From NCBI RefSeq assembly GCF_905475345.1, contig NC_066591.1, positions 109,501-173,500 of the forward strand: 64,000 bases of DNA, read 5' to 3'. The translations under genes and the position numbers were made by a program. The DNA comes from Vespula vulgaris (lineage: Eukaryota > Arthropoda > Insecta > Hymenoptera > Vespidae). Each line of letters opens with the position of its first letter. Position 1 is the stretch's first letter. Below the pieces are notes generated by a model that made no database searches, was not told the origin of the DNA, and saw only the letters and a program-made list of their open reading frames with translations. Below, piece after piece: positions 38,101 through 50,100 of the stretch.

Positions 38101-41100
38101 TTTCAACGGTGCCTTGCTCGACCGTCATCGCTCGCGTTACCTTCACAGGGGACTCATCTTCCGCTATGTCCGCCCAAGTTTTTAACGAAGACGCACCTTC
38201 GGACATTGTGTCGGCCGCGGGCTCGAAGATCGCCCGTTGATCGTCAACTACGGCGATTCTTTCCGCTAATTCGTACAAAGATTTCGCGAATGTCTCCAAC
38301 GCGCTTACGTTTTCCCTATCTGATAATTCGTGCAGATTTTGCTCGCTCGCAATCTCGCCGACTTTCTGGATGGCCGCTATGGAGGCTCTTAATTCGACCA
38401 CCGGCTCGGCGATCGTTTGCATCAACTGTGACGTATTTCCGTCGCTCTTGGACGCGCTCTCTGCCCCTCCTTCCAACGTTACTTGCTCTTGTATCGTCGC
38501 CAGAGTTCGATCCATCTCCTCGAGTATCGGCGAAAGGGACAATATTTTCGGGCCTTCTTCGCTTACCGGGAGATTTGCCGTTTCCTCTAGGATCACTCTG
38601 GGTTCCCTATGCGTAGCAGCGACAAATATCTTTTCCAATCGTTGCAACGGATCCACGAGAGTACTCAACGAACTTGCAGGCTTTTTCTCTTCCGCGACTT
38701 TCATCTCCTCGGTTTCGTACGTTTTTCCCAGTTCGATCGTCGCTATCGATTCTTGCAAAAGACGAATCGGCGATACGACGTCCTCGAGTATCGCTACGTT
38801 TTCCTTTATCGGCGTTCTTTTACCGGACCCTGTATCGAGCGCTTCTGCGATTTTTGGTTCCAAGAACACGACCGCGCAGTCTCTCTTAACTTCCTCCACG
38901 GCCTTCGCCAAATCTTGCAAAGCCGAGATCGGGACGTTAACGAAGTCCGAAAGCCGCTCGTTGGAATCCTCTACGTTCACCGATCGACGAACGCTCGCTA
39001 TAGACGTTTTGAGATCTTCCAGAGATTCGGTAGCCTCTCGCATCAACGACGAACTTTCGGTACCCTCGATCAAAGATAATTTCTTCCGACCGATCGTAAG
39101 ACATTCTTCGGTACGACGTACGAAAGTTTTCAGGTCTTCTAACGTCGTCGTCGCGGTCGACGATCCTTCGAACGGAGCGTCCGAACGTTCGTCAAGCACG
39201 GAGAAAACTGTATTTTCCAATTGTTCCAATGGCTCGACCCATTTGCTTAAAGCGAAGGCAAGTCCAGTCTCCTGCAAAGTACCCGTTTCTTCGATCTCTG
39301 ACTTTGCCAAATCCATGATTGCTTCTCGCAACTCTCCGACAGACGGCGTCGTCGCCGCACGATCGACGCCCTTCGCTCGAGCAAAGTTTTCTTCTTTGAT
39401 CTCTCTGTGCGAGTCGACGTCGACCTTTCGATCTTTCGCTCCTTCCGCGAGCACAGCGAAACGTTCCAAGGGTAATGCGGTAGCTCCGATGGTCGGTACT
39501 GAGCTATCAAAGAGCTGCTGCAACGTCGCAGTCGAATCTCGTAATTTTTTCAGAGATAACGCCACTTCCGCCGTCGTTGCTGCCGACGTAATCTCCGAAG
39601 GGAATGAAGCGACGGATTCGAGCGTTACCCGCTCTTCGATCGTAGCTATCGATTCTTGTAATTCCTGTAAAACGAGTGCGACGTCGGCTCGTTGCAACGT
39701 GAACGGCTCCCGTCTCGATTCTTCCGCGCTCTCATCCCGCACAGTTGCGGTCTCCGCGACTCGAGTCGCTAGGAGTCGCAGCGATTTTTCCAACTCTTCC
39801 AAAGGACGTGCCAACGCGACTTGTCCCGTTTGAGAAAGAGATCCTCGTAACTCCTGGACCGGACCGATGATATTCTCGACGCATTTAACGTACGTACTTT
39901 GGATCGAGATCGAAAGAGATTCTTCTCGATCGACCGCAACGACCGCGCGTTGCTCCTGAAAATCTTGCTTGCCTTCTAAATACAGCGTTCCTTCGTTGCT
40001 CACGTCTTCGGTTTCAGCAATCACCGATCCCCCGGACGCAACCGTCGACGTATCGAACGTTCTCAACGATTTTTCCACCTCGTCGATCGTCTTACCACCG
40101 TCTTTGTCTTCTTTAGCCTTCTCCAGAGTCTCCGCAGCTTCGCGCGTTATCCCTTCCGTCGGGGAAACGGCGGAAGTTTCTAACGCCTCCTTTAGAGCCG
40201 GTTGTAAGTTGGCGACGAGCGTTTCCACGGATGGTCGTCCCGCTCGATCCGTTTCGATCGGTTTCGCGACCTCGACGATCGTTACCGATCTCGCGTCGTC
40301 GATGGCGCAAACGGTTTTCCTAAGAGCAGAAACGATCCCGACGAGATCCCCCATTGCCGTTGATAATCCGTTTCTTTCCTCCGTCTTCAATCTCGATATT
40401 CCTTCAACCTGTAGTACCGCCGAGAACGATTTCTCTATCGACTCCAAAGGCTTCGCGAGATTCTTCAGAGCGAGGAGGGATTTTTCTTTGAGTTCAGGTA
40501 CAAGATGTTCTTGCGTCAAAATAAGAATACTAGCTGTAGCTCGTTCCATAGTATCCACGGAGTTGATTATATTCGAAAATAGATCTTCCGAGTTGGAGTA
40601 TGCGGAAAATGCGGGCGAGCAACGTATGGAAACGCTCGTCGCCCGTAAATCGTTCAGTATCTGTATCAAAGCCGTTAGCTCTCGTATTTTTCTATTCTCT
40701 TCTTCGGACTTAACGGGCAGCGGTTCCTTCTTGGCCGAATTTATAAATTTGGTTAAATCTCTCATAGGCGTTTCCAACGTCTTCACGCTCGAGACTATTC
40801 GTTTGATTATTTCCGTATTTTTATCGACTCGTACGCTCTCTCTCGTTTCTACGAATTCCGTTTCATCGCTCTTAATAGCCTTCGCCGTTTCGTCGCTCGT
40901 TCGCTCGTCCGGCTTAACGTCCTTTCGCGTTAACGCATTTTCTCCCAAAGATCGTAATTCGCTCGAATTTCGAGAAATCGATTCCGTCGCGGTCGTCGCT
41001 GTTTCTTCTTTCGACGTATCTCGTCGCGCATCCAAGCCGGCCGGTAGAATCTCTTCGACGATCGTTACGCTTTCTACTTCCTCTTTGGATACTCGAACGA

Positions 41101-44100
41101 TCTCGTCGACGACGACAGTTTCTATCACGGTTACGACAGTTTCCGTCGGCATCGATTTTGGGTCTCGGTCTTCCGAATGTTTTTTACTTTCGGCCGATAT
41201 CTTGGATATTTCCGAAGGAATTTCTTCGTCCCCTTCGTTCGGGATTTTTTCGATCGTCCGAATTTCACCGGAGTCGTCTACCTTCGTCGTTCCTCGTTCC
41301 ACCGCATTTTCGGTTTTCCGTTCGGTAATACCTTCTTCCAACGTCGTTTCATGATTTTTCTCTTCTCTCGTCGCGGTCGTCTCGAGCTTTTCCTCGATCT
41401 GCTCTTCGAGTTGCGATTTTGCTCCCGATCGATCGTTCTCTCTAACGCTGCTCTCATCGATCGCTTCGTCAATCGCCGTTTCTTCTCGTTCTTTCGCACC
41501 GAGTCGCTGCCGAGACATCTCTCGCTCGATTCCTTCGTCGGGTAAACTCACAAGGGCCATTCCCGTCGTTTGCCGCGGCTCGTTTCCAACGTCTTCTTCT
41601 TCCCGCGCTTTCTCTCTCTCCTCCGTCTTTGATCCGTCAAGATCTTCAAAGTCGTCTCCTACCGTCTCCTTTCCTTCGTCCTCGTCTTCCTCTTTTCTCG
41701 TGGTTAAGCCGAACCGTTCGGACGTCGCAGGCTGATCCTCCGTTCTTGCTGGAATTTTGTCTCCTTCCAGCGTGCTCTCGTCCGCTCCAAGTCGAGCCTC
41801 CGCTCCGAAACTGTCCTCTTGGTGTCCCTCATCCGTCGATTCCACTTTCGCTCTCTTACCAAGCGTCATATCCCGAATGCTGGTTATGGAAGTTTTAACG
41901 TTCTCTAACACCTCCAAAGCGGCGGAGAAAGTCTCTACGATGGACGAGCCTTCCGACACGCCCTCGCCGATCAAGCCCGCTCGATGAGAGGACAACGAAT
42001 GTGCCAGATCGGCGATCGCATCGGCCAAATTTTCCAGCGATCCTAAGGAGGTGCTCGTAAGCGGTGCCGTTACATCGCTGCGCTCTATGCTCTCCTTCAG
42101 GGCACTCAGCGCTGACCGAAGTTGATTCGTCGGATACAAAAATCCTTCGACGATGACTTCTTCGTCGACGAACTGATCGGAAGTTTGAGAGAACTGGGAC
42201 CGGGACAAAGATATTTGTTTCTTAAGAGGCTCCAAGGATTTCGCGACGATCTTCTGAGGAGACTCTTCCGTTCCTTTTTCCAGATCGTCGATCGTTTCTC
42301 CCAATCGGTTCAACGATCCCATGAAATAATTCTGGAAACGTATGCTCGCGCTACTCGGTCTTGGCGTGTAATCCGCCCTTTCCACTTGATTCCGAACGGA
42401 CAAAATGGCATCGTTCAACGATATCAGCGATTCCTCGATAAAGCCACCGTCCTCGACGGTCGCTATTTTTTCGAGAATGTCGCAGATTTCGAGACGAAGT
42501 TCCTCGACGGCCTTCAAAATGACGTTTTTCCTTTCGTCGAGCAGCGTTGCCTCCGGAACTAAACTTTTGCGGCTACTTTTGACCACCGAGAGACAACTGA
42601 GAAACTCTACCAACGGCCCGGTCATCCTCCTCATCTCCCTTATTACCTCCTTACGTCGATCGAGAATTCGAGTCTGCTGCGAGCTCGCGTCGACGACTCG
42701 TAACAGCGAGTCTATCGGTCCAACGAGAATTCTCGCGACGTCCTTTTCCAACGTCTCCTCGGGGATCGTTTCGAGACCTCTCATCTGTTCCTGTATGCTT
42801 TCCAGCGGTTTCGATATGTCCCGGAGATATCCCAAAATCTCCTTTCTCGAGCTTACCTCCTTCATGGCAATCGGTATCCTCGCTTTCGTCGCGTCCAATA
42901 CTCGAACGAGTCGCTCAAAGTTCTCCCTCGATCGGTCGTTTCCGCTTATTTCTAGACTCGGAAGTAGAACGTATCTCTCCGTGTCTTCCAGGGGCCGTTC
43001 CAGGCGATTCAAGATCGAAAGCTCCGCTACGTCTAATTCTTCGGTCGAATCAAGAGCTTCCTCGATCATAGTCAAAGGTTTTAACAAGTGATTAATCATC
43101 GAAAGTGGTCCTTCTAGGTCGTAACTAGGAACGACTTGTTTGTCGCGATCGGACAGTTCCGTTCGCACGGTAGAGATCGTTTTGCAAAATTCCTCGAGAG
43201 CGGTGCTCAGTTTCGTCTGGGGAATCGTCATTACTCCCGTCGTAGGTTCTTCCAAATCCTCGATGATACCGGTAACTTCCAATTCAACGTTTTCGAGCAT
43301 TTTAGACAGGGAAACTGTAAAGTCCTTCGTAATTACATCCCCTCTCGGTCGCGACTCACGAGTCGCGCTTCGACGACTTTGCTCGCTCGGCTCTACCACG
43401 ACACTCCCCTCGATCTCCCGCGTTATCTCCGGCGTTCCCTCCTCGATATTTTCTTCCAACGTCTGGACAACCTGTCGCAGCTCCCTTTTATAAAGCGCTT
43501 CCTTGACAGATATAGGTATCTGATTCTCTATCTCTTCAACGATATCTAAAATCAAACAAAGTGATTCCTCCCCTGCGTGGTCTTCCAAAACGCGTGCTAT
43601 AGTCTTTAAAAGGTACCTCATTGGTCGACTCAACGTTTCCAGAGCAGAGAGATCCTCGGGCTCGTGATAGATCGAGATCGCGTTTTTCAATCGGATCAAA
43701 GGTTCCCGAAGTTCGGCCAGAGCTTCGATCAGGCTCCGATCGCTCGGTGGCTCCGAATAAGACGTTTCTATAGCGATTCTCGTAACGTCTCGTCTAAGTT
43801 CGTCGACCGACGAGCTCAGAGCGGACGCTTCTTCGTCCCTCGTACTGTCCTGCTCGAACGTCGACGACAGCCAACTTCGTATGGGATCTAAAGAACGACT
43901 TATAGTATCGGCCAGTACGCTCGACGACGTCCTTTCCTCGCGACCTGCTATCGATTTGCCCTTTTTCTTGGAAGTTTCTTTGGCGATCAAGGTTACGTCC
44001 TTTTCTATTTCCTCCAACAGCTCTACCACGGGAATAATTTCTTCCAAAGATTTGCCGGCTTTCGCAATATCCTCCATCAGTGCTTTCAACCTACCGATAG

Positions 44101-47100
44101 GATTTATCAAATCGTTCAATATTACTACTTCCTCGACTTTGCGATCTTCGGTCAACAATGCCCGCTGCAAGATCAGCAAGGGCTTTCCCAATCGAGACAC
44201 CTCCTTCGTGATCGTTTCGTCGTCCTTTGGCGTTTTCAAGGTAGCGATCGCTACGGCAGAGCTCGCGACGTTCTCCCGTAAGGCTTCCACGCAATTGGCC
44301 AACAACGACGAGACCCCGATCTCCTTTCGTTTCTCCAGGACCGACGTCAGAGAGTAATTGATGCTACCCAATTTTTCGTCCACGTTAAGATCTTCCAATT
44401 TGCGATCGTGCATGGTATCTATTACGATATCGTCGACCAACCACGTCGGCATCCGTGCCTGAATTTCCTTCATTATCTCCAAGATCTCTCTCGTTTCCGC
44501 TTTCATCGATTTCGTAACGTTCGACGACGAAGGAGTAATTAAGATCGTTGCCATCGTGTCTTGCAATCTTCCGATCGACGCCGACATCGTTCTCTTCGTC
44601 GACACGCCCAATTCCCCCAAGGCGCTTTCGTCCTTGGACGCCAGCATAACTCGAAGATCCAGCAGCGGTTCCTTGACGTCCGTCAGACAATGAAACATCT
44701 CGCTTTCCTTCGAGGACATCGCCGCGTGCGCCGCGTCGGATACGCATTGTCTTAGATCTATCAAGACCGAGGAAAATTCGTGCGTCACGAGCATCCGTTC
44801 TCGAGCGATGCCACCGCCGTTTACGGTCGACTTGATATCTTCCAAGTCCTGAATAACGGCACTCAGAGTCGCCTGAACCTCTATCAACGGATCGAGAAGT
44901 TTCTCCGACAACGTTGCGTCCCGAGCCGACAAAGACGACGACAAAGATCGCGCCTTGTCGCTTTCCCGATTTACGTCAGCTCCTTGAATGATGTCTTCGA
45001 TATTCGAGCAAATCGACAGAATCGGTTGAACGACGGACGAGAGATTCAACGATTTCGCAGCGACGGTCAAACGACTTACGGACGGAGCTAAAAGTTTCAA
45101 TACGTTGGCGGAATCTTTGATGGTCGAGACGTCCGTCAAGGTGTCTCGTAGAACGTTCAATTGCACCTCCATACCGAGCAACGTTTCGACCGCATCGACT
45201 TCCTTTTCCCGTAGACATAATTTTTCGTACGTCTCGCTAATTCCGTCGAACACGGCCGCGAATCGAGGATCCAACGAACCGGATATCGTCTCGTAAATTT
45301 CAAGAGCTTCCCGAAGCGCCGATCGCGTATCCTCGAAGACGCACTTGCTTTCCTCGAGAAGGCTATCGTCCCTCGACGCCTCGTATTCCTCCTCCTTCTT
45401 CTCCGTTCCTCCTCTCTCTTGAAAATCGAGAATTTCCACGAGCGCGACGTTTACGGACTCTCTTAAGGAGGCTATCAATTCGGCACGACGTTCCGTAATA
45501 ACGTCGCCCTTATCTTCATAAGTCTCTAACGCGACCGTCAACGTCGCGAGCTTGGCCCTTAATTCTCGAACAGGTTGCAACAGTCGATCGGTCAGCCGAG
45601 AAACCTCTTTGCCTGGACGCCGTTCGGTCGATTCCGTCCGATTAATCGCTCTGACGGTGTCCTCGATGGATTTTGACAAAGACTCTACGAGCACCGTGTC
45701 CACCGTCTCTATCGTACCCGTCGTTGGATTTATCGAAACATCCTGCAGGAGTAAGTTGAACGTCCCTGTAAGTTCATCCAAGAACGAAAGCAACTCGACG
45801 GGTTCTCTACCCTCCTTGGAAAGGCTCTTCAAACTTTCGTCCAATCGCGAAACGGCACGGCGCATTCGTAGAAAAGACACCGGTTTTTCTCCTCTCGCTT
45901 TGCCAGTCAACTCGTATTCGATTCTAGTCAGACCCGTCAGAATTTCGTCGACCGGATCGGTCAAAGACTCTAAAATTGCTATTACGTCCGATCTCTGTGC
46001 CTTGAAGCTTCGTTGTCGGTCTATCAATTCGATTCCGCGAAGAAGTTCTTCGGTCGGTCCACCGACACCTTCCAGCAGGGATATCCTTATCGTTTGACCG
46101 AGAGACCTGTCCTCCGCATTTTTCAAAGCTTCAGCCTCTATCGAAGACACTTCCTCGCAAAGAGCTTGAATCGGTTTTACGATCCCCTCCAAAACTACAT
46201 CTCGCGATCGTTCCTCGCTTTCGAGCTCTAAAAATCTATCGTAACGATCTATGTCGACCAAGGAGTCGCGGATCGCGACGACGGGTTCCGTCAATCTTTT
46301 AATTTTATTCAAAATACGCTCTTTGTCGTTCCTCGACGACGACGACTCGTCGGATGCCGTCTTCTTCCTCCTCCTCCTCTTCTCCTCCTCCTTGCTTCCA
46401 TCGAGATCGGCTGCGATCGATGACGTAGACTCCTCCGAGATACTTTTCTCCTTCTTTTCTTTTCTCTTCGGCGAGCGCCTCGTTTCTTTCGCTTCGAGAG
46501 ACGGATCGTCGCTGCTTCTAGCTACGTCCGCGCTCGATTTATCGCCGGCGAGGATCTCCCTGTTTTCCTCGTTCTCGCGAATCGCCGATTTATTTTGTTT
46601 ATTTTGTTCGGAAATAGAAAGTCGCGCGGACGACAACGCGTCCGCGAAGGTCGTACACTCGCTGTCGTCCAATCTTTCCGACGAGAGCGGTGATATCGGT
46701 CGATCCTCGTCTTTTCGCGCGCTGTGAAAACTCTCCGATTCGAATCTCTGACTCCTCTCGTCGCTCTTCTCCTCGCTTTTAGACGAGGAGCGACTCGTAG
46801 ACTTCTTTCTTGGCGGTCTCGTCGGCGGCTTCTCTTCGCCTTCCCAGCTATATTTGGCCGATCTCTTTAACGACAAAGATTCGTCTTCCGGAGAAGAGAA
46901 GACTCTGGTCTGATCGTCCATGATCGAGACATCCTCGAAATCCGCTTCCGTCCTCAGATCGTCGCCATCCTCGGCGCTGACGAAATAATCCGGCGAAACG
47001 TCGATCACGACAGCCTCCATTAAAAGATTACCGGAGGTCGAGCTCTCCTTAACGAATCTCATCGGTGGCAATTCGATAACGTTGTGCTCTAAAAATCATT

Positions 47101-50100
47101 CCAATCTTACCTTCTACCTTCTATCGTTCGCGAGTCCATTCTTATCCCGATTCGTTCGTACGCTAATTAACGTAATAACGCGCGAGGAATAGATACGATC
47201 GGGTGATACGGTTTAGGTTATTATTTCTAATCTTTTCTTTACGTTCGATCGCACTAAAAAAGGGATAACCAACGAGACGAGTGAATCGCTTACCCGTGAC
47301 GTGCTCGGATAATTGATCGGCGTACATCTCGACGATCTGCAGAGCTTCCTCTTCCGTAAGATCGGGAGTTTCGTAAAGGCTCACCGAGACCTCTTTACCG
47401 TCGAAACTGAACGATACTTCCCCTCTGTCGTCAAAAGTGACGGAACGATCGGTTTGCGGGGTATCGTACAATTGAGACGTCCTTTCTTCGTGAATCGTCG
47501 AGAGCGACAAATTTCTTGCCAGCTCGTGACCGTTCGGCGACGATTGCGCGTCCTCCTTCGCGTCCTTCCGAGCATTGACTTTGTCTGAAGCACACGCATC
47601 GCGAATACGCGCGTAAAGTACCAGTGGTCGCTTACGTGTAGCCACGCGTTCTACCGATGCATGCATTCGGGTATAGGAATTAACGGACAAAGAAAAGATT
47701 TTGGCGTTACCTTCGAAACCTAAAAGGGAGGCGGAACTGCTGACCGTACCCATACAATTGATAGCTTCGCACGTGTAAGTTCCCAGACAGCAGGTGCCAT
47801 CCTGGCCCGTGATTATTCTGTGTATATCGCCTGGTTTCAATTCCATGCCGTCTTTATACCACTTGAGAATCGGTTGGGGTACACCGATCACTTTGCACTC
47901 CAAATTAACGGCACCCTCCTCGGACAGTATTGCTCGCAAGCCCTCCAAGAATTTCGGCTTCTTGTAATGTTTAGGAATGATTAATTTCAGAAAACAGGAA
48001 GTAACGCTGTGCCCGTAATCGTTGGCAGCCACGCATTTCCATTCGGCCTAAACAGATACGGCGATTAAACGGGTATCGTTCAAACGTCGATCGTCGTAAG
48101 AGTAATTCGATCGATTAAATTACTTGATCGGAAATTTCAAGTTGGCGGACTTCGAGATGACAGGTGCCAAGATTCTCCTTGACCGTACGGAATCTGTCAC
48201 CTTCGACCACCTCCACGTCGTCTCTGTACCACGAGAGAGCTGGTTCCGGTGAAATGCTCACTGAAAAATTATACGAATTGGCCGCAAGAAGTCACGCATC
48301 CAATCGTATGATTGCACGATCGATATCACGTAACAACGCAATAACGGGTATCACGTGATAGCGGCCGATGTACCATAACAAAGGTATAAAATGAAAAATT
48401 GTCCAACCCTGCACCGTGAATCGGAATAATTCCTCGTTGATCTTCGCCTCGCAACTCCTTAAACCTCTGATAAACTTTGGTGGCTTGTCGGAGCTCAAAA
48501 GTTGAAGACGTTCTTCCTCGTTCAGCTGATTCTGAATATCTTCGATCGTCAACTCCGCGGTACTCTTTGCCTCGCCCATACAATTTCTCGCGATGCAGCA
48601 ATAAGAACCTGTTACGAACATTTCATCATTTTCCCTTATACATCTCGGTTCGATCGTCCTTGTACAAACGTCGAAATACGAAATATCGATCGAGACGCAA
48701 ACCTAAAGAGTTGGTCCCCGTTAATTGGTAAACGTCTCCTGGTTTCAATTCCTGTCCGTCCTTGAACCACCTCAGCAATGGAGTTGGAAAACCCACGACC
48801 TTGCATTCGAAGGACACCAATCCTTCCTCCGTGAGAACCGCCTTCAAGCTCTCCATGAAACGCGGTTTCCTGTAGTTCTTTGGAACTTTATCGAAAAGAA
48901 AGAAGAAAGGAAGAAAAAAATAGTGAAACGATACAAATCGCTGTGACGTTCGATAGGTATTTCGTCAAAGTTACTCACTGATCATAGCGACATGACACGT
49001 CGTAAATTGTTTAACATTTTCTGTGCTCGTTGCGACGCACTTCCATTCGCCCTCGTCCATGGCTTCGACCAATCTCACTTCTATCGAATAACCACCGAGA
49101 CCGTCCTCCATCACGTGATACTTTTCGTTCGGTTCTATGCGCCCTTCTTGATTGTACCACGTTATCGATTTTGGCCATGGCGGTACGTGAACTACGTATT
49201 CGTCGAGAAACACGTACGACGTGAAATCGCATAACTCGTAAGCAAGCAAATATCTGACACGATAAGTATCTTACCTTGACACGAGAGGGTCACGGAATCG
49301 CCGATTCTACAACATTCGTCACGGAGTATTCGTTTGAACACCGGCGGAGGTCCCGAACTCGTTAACGCGTCTGCCGGTTTTAAGGAACCCTCTCGGCTAC
49401 CCTTACCGACGACGTGTACCTGATCAAAGACAGCATTAGTTTTCAAAGTACCTATCGCCGATTCGCGAAATCGCGAATTATCGTTCGATCTATGTTTCAC
49501 CTTCGAGGAGGAATATGCCGTGCCCATGCAATTGTCGGCTTCGCAGGTGTAAATCCCCAAAGAAGTAGGATCGTCAGGATTGGCCGTTAGCGCGAAAACG
49601 TCGCCGGCCTTGATCTCTTTGTTGTCTTTGAACCATCTCAATACCGGGGTTGGTACGCCAACGACTTTGCATTCCAACGATACAGTTCCCGTTTCCGTTA
49701 ACAGAGCTCGAAGTTCTTCCACAAATTCTGGCCTCTTGTAGGCTTTCGGCACTGCAAAGGCACGAACGAACGAATGGCAACGAATTACAACGGACGAATT
49801 GCTTTACAAAGGCTTATTATCGTCGACCATTACCGATGACGCTGAGATGCGACGTGCACGATGATCTGCCGCTTTGGTTTTCCGCCATACAAGTCCAATT
49901 ACCTTGATCTTCGACTTTTACCGGTGCAACGTCGACGCAGTAAAAGTTACCCTCGTGTACGAAGGAGAACCTCGATCCCGCTTGAACGGGTAGATCGTTT
50001 CTGTGCCAGGTTACCTAAAGTTTTCGCGTTAAACGTAAAAAGGTATCGTTCAACTATTAAAGACGTATCTTTTCTTCGTTCTTTTTTGTTTTGGATAAAA

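Noticed and set aside
38370..41354. Long plus-strand open frames (about 460-490 codons) antisense to the 15-kb exon
   Set aside because: They are shadows of a GC-balanced, stop-poor coding exon on the minus strand. The Ser/Thr/Arg-rich composition mirrors the sense strand and no domain is present.
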